Shown: positions 8,633-17,214, counted from the stretch's first letter. The stretch: 64,000 bases of DNA from JAZKHT01 sp040385245 (GCA_040385245.1 JAZKHT010000006.1:1-64000); one strand, 5' to 3'. The notes: generated by a model from the letters alone, not told the origin. Translations and numbers: made by a program.

Positions 8633-9757
8633 ATGATGACGGATAAACAGGCATTGCGGGTTGGAATCGCCGGGGCAGGGGGCGTGGCCTTTGGCACGGC
8701 GGCGCTGCTGATGCAGAACGGGCACCACGCGGCCCTGTGGTCGCCGTCAGGCAAAAGTACGACCGACCTTGCCGCCGGTGCGCCCTTGGTGGCCACCGGC
8801 GCGATTGACGGGCAGTTTGCCCCGTCGGTTGCCACCAGTGCCGCCGATCTGGTGGGCCAAAGCGACGTGCTGCTGCTGGCGCTGCCGGGCTATGGCCACA
8901 AGGCGGTGATGGACGCGCTGGCCCCGCATATCCGGCCGGATCAGGCTGTCATCATCAGTTCGCACGCATCGCTGGGAGCGCTGTATCTGACGGGGTTGCT
9001 TGCCGCGCGCGGCATCACGGTGCCGGTCATCGCCTGGGGCACCACCGTCACCACCGGCCGCCGCACCAGCCCGACCGAGGTCAAGGTGAACACGGTCCGG
9101 TCCCTGATCGACCTGTGCACCGTGCCCGATACGCGGGCTGCTGACGGTCTGGCGCTGTGCGAAACCCTGTTCGGTGACCGGTTCATGCAGCGCGACGGGC
9201 TGCTGGCAATCTCTCTCAGCAACCTGAACCCGCAGAACCATCTGGGCATCGCCTTGGGCAACATCACCCGGATGGAGCGTGGCGAGGTCTGGAGCCAGGG
9301 CCAGAACGTCACCCCCCTTGTGGGCCGCCTGCTGGAAGAACTGGACCGGGAACGGCTGGCCATCGCCAAAACGCTCGGTCTGTCCGTGCGGACGATCTTT
9401 GAACACTTTCATCTGTCGTTCCATGTGCCTGTCGACACCATTTCCGCGATGAATCAGGAAATGCACCGCCTGGGCAATGGCGGCATCGGGCCTGCGACGG
9501 CAGACACCCGCTATGTCACCGAAGATGTGCCCTATGGCCTTGTGCTGACGGCACAGCTTGGCGATCTGGTTGGTTGCCCTGCGGTTCTGCACAAGGCGGG
9601 CATCGCAATTTTTTCGGCGATGTATGGCCGTGATTTCACGGCTGAAAACACGCTGCTGAACGCAATCGGGCTGGACCGATACAGCCTGCGCGACCTGCAA
9701 CAGGCCGCAAAGACGGGGCTTTTGCCCCACCCCGCCCCGGCGGCGCAGTGTGCATGA
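8633..9757 (+). CDS. NAD(P)-dependent octopine/nopaline dehydrogenase family protein
   Basis: The 374-residue enzyme has an N-terminal Rossmann domain (RVGIAGAGGVAFG, residues 9-21) and a C-terminal all-helical domain typical of octopine/nopaline dehydrogenases. The segment LNPQNHLGIALGNI near residues 198-211 contains the conserved His expected near the catalytic site. Family members oxidise or reductively form a secondary amine between an amino acid and a 2-oxo acid. Two adjacent ATGs (8633 and 8636) are possible starts. It is followed 55 bases later by a binding-protein gene, so import and oxidation of an opine-like N-substituted amino acid is a reasonable hypothesis. Confidence 0.85.
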   Translation: MMTDKQALRVGIAGAGGVAFGTAALLMQNGHHAALWSPSGKSTTDLAAGAPLVATGAIDGQFAPSVATSAADLVGQSDVLLLALPGYGHKAVMDALAPHIRPDQAVIISSHASLGALYLTGLLAARGITVPVIAWGTTVTTGRRTSPTEVKVNTVRSLIDLCTVPDTRAADGLALCETLFGDRFMQRDGLLAISLSNLNPQNHLGIALGNITRMERGEVWSQGQNVTPLVGRLLEELDRERLAIAKTLGLSVRTIFEHFHLSFHVPVDTISAMNQEMHRLGNGGIGPATADTRYVTEDVPYGLVLTAQLGDLVGCPAVLHKAGIAIFSAMYGRDFTAENTLLNAIGLDRYSLRDLQQAAKTGLLPHPAPAAQCA

Positions 9758-9812
9758 CGGTAATCGACACGTCCAAGAAACCACATCCTTCACTCCAACA
9801 AGGGAAACTGCC

Positions 9813-10922
9813 ATGACGAAACTCATCTACAGCCGCCGCCGCTTTCTGGGCACCGCTGCCGCGTCCGGTGCTTTGCTGGCCTCGCCCGCCTATCTGCGGT
9901 CGTCGGCGGCGCAATCGTCGAACGAGGTGAACATCTGGACCTATGACAGCTTCGTCACCGACGAGTTCAAGGCCCAGTTCGAAAAGGATACCGGGATCAA
10001 GGTGAACATCCGTCTGGTCGATGACCAAGGCAAACAGTTCAACCTTCTGGCGGCCGAAGCGCCGAACCCGACCGTGGATATCCTGACCGTTGCAGGCCAC
10101 CGCTTCCTGCAATTCATTGATTCCGAACTGCTGGCCCCGATGGACACGGGGCGTCTGACCAATTGGGGCAACATCAACCCGGTCTATTCCGAAAGCGATT
10201 GGGCCACGATCAAGGATCAGAAGTGGGGCGTGCCGATCCTGTCGGGCGCCGAAACGCTGGCCTACAACACCGAGCTGGTCAGCCCGGAAGAAGCGCAAAG
10301 CTGGGATCTGCTGTTCTCGGAAAAATACAAGGGCCAGACCGCCTATATCCTGAACGACATCATGTCGATCGTGATGCTGTACAAAGGCTATGACGGCAAC
10401 ATGGTGGAATACATCAACGACCCGGAAAAGGCCGCCGCCATCGTGAAAGAAGCGCGCGATTTCCTGATCGAGAAAAAGCCGCTGGTCCGCAAATACTACG
10501 ATTCGGGCGCTGAAGTGCAGCAGATGTTCATCAATCAGGACATCGCCGTCGCCCACGCCTGGAACGGGCCGATCGCAACGCTGATCAACGACGGCTTCCC
10601 TGTCGCGGTGACCATCCCGAAAGAGGGCAGCTATGGCTTTGTGTACACGCTGAACGTCGCGAACAACGCGCCGAATGCCGACAACGCCTACAAGTTCCTC
10701 GATGCGCTGCTGGCCAACGCCGAAGTGGGCGCAGGCATGACGCGGGCGACAGGCTTCATCTCGACCTTCAAGGATGCGGCGCAACACCTGACCGACGTTG
10801 AAAAGAAATCGTCGTCCTTCACCGAAGAGGAACTGGCCGGTCTGCAATTCTTCCGCGCCGAGGCGAACGATATGAAATACGGCCTCGTTGATCCGGCGGT
10901 CGAAGAAATCAAGGCCGCGTAA
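9813..10922 (+). CDS. Tat-exported solute-binding protein of a polyamine/opine-type ABC importer
   Basis: The 369-residue PotD-like (family 1) periplasmic protein begins with a twin-arginine signal SRRRFLGTAAASGALLAS, so export is probably by the Tat system in folded form. The mature part begins near NEVNIWTYDSFVTDEF and shows the usual two-lobe pattern (TGIKVNIRLVDDQG, LNDIMSIVMLYKGY). The start at 9813 has AAGGGAA nine bases upstream; a frame opening at 9750 adds an unrelated 21 residues. Two permeases and an ATPase follow in the same direction. Relatives bind spermidine, putrescine, opines or other cationic amines. A GC-rich hairpin follows its stop. Confidence 0.92.
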   Translation: MTKLIYSRRRFLGTAAASGALLASPAYLRSSAAQSSNEVNIWTYDSFVTDEFKAQFEKDTGIKVNIRLVDDQGKQFNLLAAEAPNPTVDILTVAGHRFLQFIDSELLAPMDTGRLTNWGNINPVYSESDWATIKDQKWGVPILSGAETLAYNTELVSPEEAQSWDLLFSEKYKGQTAYILNDIMSIVMLYKGYDGNMVEYINDPEKAAAIVKEARDFLIEKKPLVRKYYDSGAEVQQMFINQDIAVAHAWNGPIATLINDGFPVAVTIPKEGSYGFVYTLNVANNAPNADNAYKFLDALLANAEVGAGMTRATGFISTFKDAAQHLTDVEKKSSSFTEEELAGLQFFRAEANDMKYGLVDPAVEEIKAA

Positions 10923-10935
10923 TCGCGCAACGGGC

Positions 10936-10959
10936 GGGCCTGTCGGCAACGGCAGGCCC
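10936..10959 (+). terminator. Hairpin between binding-protein and permease genes
   Basis: GGGCCTGTCG pairs with CGGCAGGCCC (10 bp including one G-T pair) around the tetraloop GCAA, 14 bases after the binding-protein stop. There is no T-run, so it is more likely a 3' end stabiliser or partial attenuator than a full terminator. It would explain higher expression of the binding protein than of the permeases. Confidence 0.7.
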
Positions 10960-10999
10960 ATTCCATTGAACACGCCAGCGCCGGGACAAGGGGATTTGC

Positions 11000-11992
11000 A
11001 TGGTCGCGAACACAACAACAGAGGTCCGCGCCCCCGTGGTGCCGACCCAGCCAGATGCGGGACGGCCCACGTTCTGGGGACGGCTGGCCGGTTGGGGCCT
11101 GTACAGGACATTGGTGGATTTCATTTTTCACTCGCCACGACGGCAGTTCTGGCTGCTGGCTGGGTTGCCCATCGCCTGGGTGCTGTTCGCGCATCTGGGA
11201 CCGATCCTGCAGATGTTCTGGGTCAGCATGTTGGAATCCTATCCGCCGTCGGTGAACAATACGCAGACCGTGACGCTCGACAACTACCGACGCTTTTTAC
11301 AGGAACCGATCTTTCTGATGCCGTTCTTTCGGACGCTTGGCTTTGCCAGCGTTCTGACCTTTGCCACCTTGGTCATCACTTATCCGGTCGCCTATTATCT
11401 GGCCCGCCACGTCAAGCGTGACAATCAGATGGCACTGCTGTTGCTGCTGCTGATCCCGTTCTGGGTCGGAGAGATCGTGCGCACCTATGCGATCATGATC
11501 CTTCTGGGCAACAACGGTGCGCTGAACCTGCTGCTGAAATGGCTGGGACTGATCGATGCGCCAATCCCGTTCATGTACACGGGCTTTTCCTTAAGCGTCG
11601 GCATCGTCTATCTGACATCGCTCTACATGCTGATGCCGCTCTATTCCGCATTGGAAAAGATCCCGCCCACCTATACCGAGGCGGCCGCCGATCTGGGGGC
11701 AGGGGCCTGGACCCGTTTTCGCCGGATCACGCTGCCCCTGTCGCTGGAAGGTATATCGTCGGGGGCGACGCTCGTGTTCCTGATCTCGACCGGCTACTAC
11801 GCCACGCCGGTGCTGCTGGGTGGCCCTAGCACCACGCTGTTTTCGGAAACCGTCGCCGGGTTCTTCCACGCGGCGGGCGATGAATGGCCGTCCGGGGCCG
11901 CCTTTTCCTGCATCATGCTGATCACGTCACTGCTGCTGACCGGCGCGTTCATGCGGATCATGACCCGGCTGAGCAAGGGAGCAAAGAAATGA
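11000..11992 (+). CDS. ABC transporter permease (PotB type)
   Basis: The 330-residue inner-membrane protein has an N-terminal helix after a long cytosolic lead (LLAGLPIAWVLFAHLGPILQ), then a binding-protein-dependent permease domain with six predicted helices. The EAA loop is EAAADLGAGAWTRFRRITLP near residues 226-245 and contacts the ATPase. AAGGGGA precedes the ATG. It overlaps the next permease by four bases. Together they form the heterodimeric channel for the amine-type substrate bound by the preceding protein. Confidence 0.93.
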   Translation: MVANTTTEVRAPVVPTQPDAGRPTFWGRLAGWGLYRTLVDFIFHSPRRQFWLLAGLPIAWVLFAHLGPILQMFWVSMLESYPPSVNNTQTVTLDNYRRFLQEPIFLMPFFRTLGFASVLTFATLVITYPVAYYLARHVKRDNQMALLLLLLIPFWVGEIVRTYAIMILLGNNGALNLLLKWLGLIDAPIPFMYTGFSLSVGIVYLTSLYMLMPLYSALEKIPPTYTEAAADLGAGAWTRFRRITLPLSLEGISSGATLVFLISTGYYATPVLLGGPSTTLFSETVAGFFHAAGDEWPSGAAFSCIMLITSLLLTGAFMRIMTRLSKGAKK

Positions 11993-12774
11993 CCCGCAGC
12001 ACTCGCATCCTGATGTCGGTCATCTATTGGGGCTTCATCGTCTATCTGTTCGTGCCCCTGGTTCTGATGGTCGTGATGGGCTTCAAGGATTCCAAGTTCA
12101 TCGGTTTTCCGATCAAGTCCTGGACGCTGGACTGGTACACGCAGGTGTTGACCGACACCGAACTGATGAATGTATTCATCTATTCAACCACCATCGGTCT
12201 GGCCAGCACCGCCATATCGCTGTTTGTCGGCACCTGGCTTGCGGTGCTGCTGGCGGAACGCCAGTTCATGGGGCGCGCCATCGTCCTGGGCCTGACCATC
12301 CTGCCTGCGGTGATTCCGGGTATCATCTCGGCCATCTCGTTCCGCATCTATGCGCGCCTGCTGGGGATCGAGCCGGGGATGGGGGCCATCATTTGGGCCC
12401 ATGCCGTGCACAACGTGCCCTTCGTGGCGCTGGTCGTCATGGCCCGCCTCAGCACCCTGCCGAAAAGCTATGGCGAGGCGGCGCGCGATCTGGGGGCCGA
12501 CCCGATGGTCACCTTCCTGCGCATCACCATGCCCTACCTGCGGCCCGCGCTCATCGGGGCAGGAGTGTTCTGCATGCTGCTCAGCTTTGATGACTTCGTG
12601 CGGTCGTTCTTCCTTGGTGGCTATGAACCCACCATCCCGGTTCTGATCTTTTCCAAGCTGCGCTCGGGCATGTCGCCGGAAATCAACGCAATCTCTACCG
12701 TCATCCTGATCGTGACTGCGATCCTCGGCATATGGGCCGAACGATCCAGCCGCCAGTTGAAGAAAGGCGCCTAA
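11989..12774 (+). CDS. ABC transporter permease (PotC type)
   Basis: The 261-residue inner-membrane protein has about six helices, starting with LMSVIYWGFIVYLFVPLVLMVVM, and an EAA loop EAARDLGADPMVTFLRITMP. Its size and motifs match the PotC partner of PotB-type permeases. The ATG at 11989 overlaps the TGA of the upstream permease (ATGA), so translation is coupled. The ATPase gene begins five bases after its stop. Confidence 0.93.
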   Translation: MTRSTRILMSVIYWGFIVYLFVPLVLMVVMGFKDSKFIGFPIKSWTLDWYTQVLTDTELMNVFIYSTTIGLASTAISLFVGTWLAVLLAERQFMGRAIVLGLTILPAVIPGIISAISFRIYARLLGIEPGMGAIIWAHAVHNVPFVALVVMARLSTLPKSYGEAARDLGADPMVTFLRITMPYLRPALIGAGVFCMLLSFDDFVRSFFLGGYEPTIPVLIFSKLRSGMSPEINAISTVILIVTAILGIWAERSSRQLKKGA

Positions 12775-12778
12775 AGCC

Positions 12779-13870
12779 ATGGTGAACACGGACAATACGG
12801 TCGTCCACATCGACGGCATCTCGAAACGCTTCGGCGCAACGACCGCAATCGAACATCTGGACATGAAGATCCGGGCGGGCGAATTCGTCACCTTCCTTGG
12901 GCCGTCGGGCTGTGGGAAATCGACAACGCTGCGCATCCTTGGCGGGTTTGAATCGCCGGACAAGGGCCGCATCATTCTGGACGGGGTCGATGTCACCACC
13001 CAGCCGCCGAACAAGCGCAAGGTCAACATGGTGTTTCAGGACTATGCGCTGTTCCCGCATATGAACGTGCGCCGCAACATCGCCTTTGGGCTGGAGTTGA
13101 AGGGCCTTAGCCGCGCCGCCATCGACGCCCGGCTGGACGAGTTGATGTCGTTCCTTGAACTTGGCCATCTGGGGGACCGCAGGCCGGATCAACTGTCGGG
13201 TGGTCAGCGTCAGCGGGTGGCGCTGGCCCGCGCACTGGCCCCGGACCCGGCATTGCTGTTGCTGGACGAACCCCTGGGCGCGCTGGACGCGAAACTGCGC
13301 GGTCAGGTGCAGCAGGAACTGAAAAGCATCCAGCGCCGCACGGGCAAGACCTTTTTCTTTGTCACCCACGATCAGGACGAGGCGTTGACCATGTCCGACC
13401 GGATCGTGGTGATGAACAAGGGCCGCGTCGAACAGGACGGCACCCCCGAAGAGCTGTACTTCCGCCCCGCCAGCCGATTTGTCGCCGGGTTCATCGGCGA
13501 GACAAACCTGTTGTCCGGCGAGGTGCAGGCCACGGACAACGATCAGGTGATGATGGATTGGTTCGGTCTGCCCCTGCGTGGCCGTGCGTCGGGAACGGGA
13601 CATCTGCGGCAGGGGCAAAAGGTCACGGGGGCGGTCCGGCTGGAAAAGATCGCCTTCCTGGACGCACGTCCCGCAGATGGCAACGCCGTCCATGGCCGGG
13701 TGATCAACCGCACCTTCATGGGAAGCAGAACGGCCATCGACATGCAGATCGACGACGCAAAAGGAGCTGTTCTGAAGGCCTATGTCGATACCGATCTGGC
13801 ACAGAAAACCGGGTCTGATCCGGTCTGGATCGGCTGGGATGCCGCGAATATGGCGGTGATGCAGGATTGA
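12779..13870 (+). CDS. ABC transporter ATPase (PotA type)
   Basis: The 363-residue cytoplasmic ATPase has Walker A GPSGCGKST, Q-loop MVFQDYALFPHM, signature LSGGQRQRVALARAL, Walker B LLLLDEPLGALD, and H-loop VTHDQDEAL. A TOBE domain (about 275-360) gives the PotA/MalK length. It is the last gene of the run that starts at 4387 and is followed by a clear terminator, so import and catabolism share one transcript end. Confidence 0.94.
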   Translation: MVNTDNTVVHIDGISKRFGATTAIEHLDMKIRAGEFVTFLGPSGCGKSTTLRILGGFESPDKGRIILDGVDVTTQPPNKRKVNMVFQDYALFPHMNVRRNIAFGLELKGLSRAAIDARLDELMSFLELGHLGDRRPDQLSGGQRQRVALARALAPDPALLLLDEPLGALDAKLRGQVQQELKSIQRRTGKTFFFVTHDQDEALTMSDRIVVMNKGRVEQDGTPEELYFRPASRFVAGFIGETNLLSGEVQATDNDQVMMDWFGLPLRGRASGTGHLRQGQKVTGAVRLEKIAFLDARPADGNAVHGRVINRTFMGSRTAIDMQIDDAKGAVLKAYVDTDLAQKTGSDPVWIGWDAANMAVMQD

Positions 13871-13876
13871 TCAGTG

Positions 13877-13920
13877 GGGTCAGGCGCGATTGCAACGTGC
13901 CTGACCCGTTCTTATTTTAA
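13877..13920 (+). terminator. Rho-independent terminator after the amine-type operon
   Basis: GGGTCAGGCGCG pairs with CGTGCCTGACCC (12 bp, one G-T pair) around a seven-base loop, and GTTCTTATTTT follows directly. It starts seven bases after the ATPase stop, in the expected position for the end of the 4387-13870 transcript. Confidence 0.9.
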
Positions 13921-14080
13921 AGCGGTAGGGCTAACCGGAATTTCTGCCGTATCGGTGGCGTGAAAAGGTCTGCCGCAGATTAAAACCCTGTTTGTAGCTC
14001 ATGGGAAAAGGGCATCCCGTTGGTCAAATGGCTTTGCCGATAAACACCGCTTGATTTGATCACCCTTGCCGACGCGGCTT

Positions 14081-14401
14081 TCAGCAGATAACCGTCGTCC
14101 AAGACTGCAAGGTGACACCACTATGGTGCCGCAGGGCGTGATCCAGAACCCCCAGATCACTTTGACCGGTATCCCGAAGGCAAACAAAAACCGCGCCGCC
14201 CTTTGCGTAACGCAATGACATGCATTGCAAATTCGATCTTTCAAAATCCTGAAAACACTGGCTTAAACCCTGCCATGGCGCTGTCACCTCAAGCTGAACC
14301 TCATAGAACAGGTCTGCCTGCGGAAAACAGGATCGTGTGGCCGCGATCTGATCTCGTGGGATAGAGCAGGCAAGTTTTGCCGATGTACAGGTGCTGTCCA
14401 C
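14081..14401 (-). CDS. Small ACT/ferredoxin-like-fold protein of unknown role
   Basis: The 106-residue reading frame has a GTG start at 14401 preceded six bases earlier by AAGGAG; a slightly longer frame starts with an ATG inside which this site lies. The pattern strand-helix-strand-strand-helix-strand (YEVQLEVT, LSQCFQDFERS, LQCMSLRYAKG, AVFVCLRD, DLGVLDHALRHH, VTLQSWTTVI) resembles an ACT-type regulatory domain. I do not recognise a named family. It lies downstream of the LacI gene on the same strand after a 220-base gap and could be a free-standing amino-acid-binding or regulatory module. It could also be a chance frame; codon use looks reasonable but the surrounding DNA is lower in GC. 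Confidence 0.5.
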   Translation of the reverse strand: MDSTCTSAKLACSIPRDQIAATRSCFPQADLFYEVQLEVTAPWQGLSQCFQDFERSNLQCMSLRYAKGGAVFVCLRDTGQSDLGVLDHALRHHSGVTLQSWTTVIC

Positions 14402-14621
14402 GCCAATCTCCTTCATGTGCCAATATGGCGGTAATGAAGAAAACGGGGCGTCTTCTTCGCTTTAGCTGCATTTCTTTTGCGCCCGCAATCTGCATATCAA
14501 ATCGGCGCATCGCAAAGGTGTTAATATCAGGCAGCACAGGCAGGATCAAGACCAAATTCCACCCGGTGCAATTTGCGACTGACGCCTGTGCGCGCAAATT
14601 TCTGGTCGCGATTTTTTACAC
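14402..14621. other. Lower-GC intergenic stretch downstream of LacI
   Basis: I see no gene in these 220 bases beyond short frames without ribosome sites. Base composition is visibly less GC-rich than in the flanking operons. It would hold the 3' end of the lacI-type transcript and the promoter of the small ACT-like gene. No clear hairpin or promoter pair is visible. Confidence 0.4.
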
Positions 14622-15647
14622 CTAAAGGTTTTCCTTGATCAGAACCTCGATCCGGATCTTTTCTTGCGAGGCAAGGATTTCCCTGCGGTCGATGCGGGCG
14701 CGCAGGATGCGGATCGCGCTGCGCACAAGGTGACCGGGGTCTTGGGTGATCAGCGCGTCGATCTGGCTGGACAGCAGGGCCGCCTCGGTAAAGGGGGTGC
14801 GTTCATGCGCGATGATGACGGGCTGGCCGGGATCGGGGATCTGCATCACGATTTCCAGCGGCAGGCGGGCCTCGGCGCTTAGGATATAGATGCCGGTGAT
14901 GGTGCCATGACTGGCGAAACTGCTGCGGATGATGCGGGCCGTGCGGTCGGCATCGCCATAGGTTTCCAGCGACGGCAGCACGGACAGATGCGGGTAGTCG
15001 GCGTTTATCACCTCGTCAAAGCCCAGGCGGCGTTCAAGGCTGTCGCGGGCATACATCGTTTCGGCGATGACCAGAATCTTGCCCTGCCTGTCCCCCGAAA
15101 AGCGCCCCATCAGACGCCCGGCAGTTGCCCCTGCGGCGTGGTTGTCGATGCCGACAAAGTCGTCGCTGCCGGATGCGGTCTGCCCGGCGATAAAGCTGAC
15201 GGTTTCGACGCCGCGTTGGGCCAGACGCGCCTTGGCGTCGCGCACTTGTGGCGATTCCGGGGCCATGATCGCGACCCCGTCAATGGTGTCAGGATCAAGT
15301 GATCCCAGCACATTGGCGATCTGGTGCGGGTCGCTTTCGTGGATGCGCACCACATCGGCACGGATCATTTCCGCAGCAAAGGCCAGGTTCGCCTCGGCGA
15401 TGCGGTCGATCAACCCGGCCAGGAACTGATCGCCCGTGCGCGGCAACAGAAACAAGAACCGATAGTCCTTGCCGCGCGCCAGACTGGCCGCTGCCAGGTT
15501 GCGGGTAAACCCCAGCTTTTCAATGGCTTGATTGACCTTTTCAACCGTGCCCTTGCGCACCCCGGCCCGGTCGTTCAGGACACGGTCCACCGTCGCAAGG
15601 CTGACGCCCGCAGCTAAAGCCAGATCTTTGGTTGTCGGCCGCATCAT
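14622..15647 (-). CDS. LacI-family transcriptional regulator
   Basis: The 341-residue protein begins with a LacI-type HTH and hinge (TTKDLALAAGVSLATVDRVL, then TVEKVNQAIEKLGFTRN), followed by a type 1 periplasmic-binding-like effector domain. The start is one of two tandem ATGs (15647 or 15644), with GGGGGA just upstream. It diverges from the ABC/DhaKL operon, and two palindromes of LacI type lie in the 165-base gap, so it most likely represses that operon until the transported sugar or a derivative binds. Confidence 0.94.
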   Translation of the reverse strand: MMRPTTKDLALAAGVSLATVDRVLNDRAGVRKGTVEKVNQAIEKLGFTRNLAAASLARGKDYRFLFLLPRTGDQFLAGLIDRIAEANLAFAAEMIRADVVRIHESDPHQIANVLGSLDPDTIDGVAIMAPESPQVRDAKARLAQRGVETVSFIAGQTASGSDDFVGIDNHAAGATAGRLMGRFSGDRQGKILVIAETMYARDSLERRLGFDEVINADYPHLSVLPSLETYGDADRTARIIRSSFASHGTITGIYILSAEARLPLEIVMQIPDPGQPVIIAHERTPFTEAALLSSQIDALITQDPGHLVRSAIRILRARIDRREILASQEKIRIEVLIKENL

Positions 15648-15699
15648 TCCCCCCGATTGCACATTCTTTCACTGAAACTTCCGCGCCTTGCAACCCGTT

Positions 15700-15715
15700 T
15701 GAGGTGCGTACCTCA
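15700..15715. promoter_or_regulatory. LacI-type operator, upstream copy
   Basis: TGAGGTGCGTACCTCA is a 16-base palindrome with one mismatched pair. It repeats the perfect palindrome 30 bases downstream, which is about three helical turns, so two repressor dimers could bind the same DNA face. Confidence 0.8.
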
Positions 15716-15719
15716 GAAA

Positions 15720-15748
15720 TTGCTTGATTTGAGGTGCGCACCTCAAAT
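15720..15748 (+). promoter_or_regulatory. LacI-type operator overlapping a likely promoter
   Basis: TGAGGTGCGCACCTCA (15730-15745) is a perfect palindrome, and matching flanks extend it to 22 bases (15727-15748). The central CG fits LacI/PurR-family sites. TTGCTT (15720-15725) and TCAAAT (15743-15748), 17 bases apart, are a plausible -35/-10 pair for the rightward operon. If so, the operator fills the spacer and repressor binding would block RNA polymerase. The promoter call is tentative; the operator is strong. Confidence 0.75.
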
Positions 15749-15812
15749 ACGGTCACAACAGCAAAGAGTCGTGGCGAGGGGGCCGTGGCCTGCAACCGGG
15801 AGGAAAAGCAAA

Positions 15813-17132
15813 ATGAACGCGAAACTTTTGTTGACGTCGGCGTCTGTGGCGATCGTTGCAGGTATCGGTTCGGCGCAGGCCGAGGATCTGACGCTGTGCT
15901 GGGCCGCATGGGACCCCGCAAACGCGCTGATCGAACTCAGCAAGGAATACGAGGCGCAGTCCGGCAACACGATGAAATTCGAGTTCGTGCCGTGGACCAA
16001 CTTTGCCGACCGGATGTTGAACGAGCTGAACTCTGGCGGGCAGTTGTGCGATCTGATGATCGGTGACAGCCAGTGGATCGGCGGCGCTGCGGAAAACGGA
16101 CAATATGTGAAGCTGAACGATTTCTTTGATGCCAACGGTATTTCCATGGATGCGTTCATCCCGGCGACGGTGACAGGCTATTCCGAATGGCCCAAGAACA
16201 CCCCCAACTATTGGTCGCTGCCCGCCTTTGGGGATGTGGTTGGCTGGACCTACCGCAAGGATTGGTTCGCGCGCCCGGACATTCAGGCCGCGTTCAAGGA
16301 AAAGTACGGCCGCGATCTTGCCGTCCCCGCCACCTACGCCGAGTTGATGGACATCGCCCAGTTCTTCCAGAACCGCGATATCGACGGCAAGACCGTCTAC
16401 GGTGCCTCGATCTATACCGAGCGGGGATCGGAAGGCATCACCATGGGCGTGATGAACACGCTGTACGGGTTCGGCTTCAAATACGACAACCCGGAAAAAC
16501 CCTATGACATGGAAGGGTTTGTGAATTCCGAAGGCGCGGTCGCCGGGCTGGAATATTACAAGGCGCTTTATGATTGCTGCGTGCCGCCGGGATCGTCCAA
16601 CAGCTATATGGGTGAAGGGGTGGACGCGTTCAAATCGGGTCAGGTCGCGTTGCAGATGAACTTTGCCTTCACTTGGCCCGGCTTTCACACCGACGCGAAC
16701 GTGGGTGGCGACAAGACCGGTTATTTTGCCAACCCGGCTGGCCCGAACGGCGACAAGTTCGCGCAATTGGGCGGGCAGGGGATTTCGGTCGTGGCGGCAT
16801 CGAGCAAGCAGGATGCGGCGCTGACGTACATCAAGTGGTTCGCCCAGCCCGAAGTGCAGGCCAAGTGGTGGAAACTGGGCGGCTATTCCGCCTTGCGCGC
16901 CGTGGTCGAAGATCCCGGCTTTGCCACCAGCCAGCCCTATGCGCAAACCTTTCTGGACAGCATGGCCATCGTCAAGGATTTCTGGGCTGAACCCAGCTAT
17001 GCGACCCTGCTGCAATCGTCGCAGAAATGGTTCCACGATTATGTGGTGGCCGGCAATGGCACCGCGAAAGAGGCGCTTGACGGTCTGGTCGCCGATTGGC
17101 AGGCCACATTCGAGGAAGAAGGCAAGTACTGA
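15813..17132 (+). CDS. Periplasmic solute-binding protein of a polyol/sugar ABC importer
   Basis: The 439-residue family 1 binding protein has a Sec signal (KLLLTSASVAIVAGIGSAQA, cleaved before EDLTL). The mature protein shows sugar-binding-protein features such as WAAWDPANALIELSKEYE, LCDLMIGDSQWIGGAAENGQ and IKWFAQPEVQAKWW. GGGAGGAAAA precedes the ATG at 15813. It is the first gene of the LacI-controlled operon. The two ATPases, a small membrane protein and a DhaK-DhaL kinase downstream suggest a small polyol or ketose (glycerol, dihydroxyacetone, tetritol or tetrulose) as ligand; this is inference from context. Confidence 0.9.
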   Translation: MNAKLLLTSASVAIVAGIGSAQAEDLTLCWAAWDPANALIELSKEYEAQSGNTMKFEFVPWTNFADRMLNELNSGGQLCDLMIGDSQWIGGAAENGQYVKLNDFFDANGISMDAFIPATVTGYSEWPKNTPNYWSLPAFGDVVGWTYRKDWFARPDIQAAFKEKYGRDLAVPATYAELMDIAQFFQNRDIDGKTVYGASIYTERGSEGITMGVMNTLYGFGFKYDNPEKPYDMEGFVNSEGAVAGLEYYKALYDCCVPPGSSNSYMGEGVDAFKSGQVALQMNFAFTWPGFHTDANVGGDKTGYFANPAGPNGDKFAQLGGQGISVVAASSKQDAALTYIKWFAQPEVQAKWWKLGGYSALRAVVEDPGFATSQPYAQTFLDSMAIVKDFWAEPSYATLLQSSQKWFHDYVVAGNGTAKEALDGLVADWQATFEEEGKY

Positions 17133-17146
17133 CGCCGCTGCCCATC

Positions 17147-17177
17147 GACTGCCCGCTCTCGCAAGCGGCGGGCAGTC
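17147..17177 (+). terminator. First hairpin after the binding-protein gene
   Basis: GACTGCCCGC and GCGGGCAGTC form a perfect 10-bp stem with an 11-base loop, 14 bases after the binding-protein stop. No T-run follows. With the next hairpin it probably protects or separates the binding-protein message. Confidence 0.7.
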
Positions 17178-17179
17178 CT

Positions 17180-17214
17180 GCGCGAGGCCCTTGAGGGCCA
17201 AACAGGCCTCGCGC
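17180..17214 (+). terminator. Second hairpin after the binding-protein gene
   Basis: GCGCGAGGCC and GGCCTCGCGC form a perfect 10-bp stem around 15 bases, immediately after the first hairpin. Two GC-rich stems in tandem before the first permease gene point to RNA-level control of gene dosage within the operon. Confidence 0.7.

Noticed and set aside
9636..11111. A 491-residue frame antisense to the first binding-protein gene
   Set aside because: The plus-strand gene has a Tat signal, a ribosome site and family motifs; the antisense frame is rich in His, Arg and Gln, as expected for a mirror frame in GC-rich DNA.
14301..14625. Frames on both strands overlapping the ACT-like gene
   Set aside because: They overlap each other, have no ribosome site and have compositions unlike folded proteins; the 14081-14401 frame is the more plausible gene.
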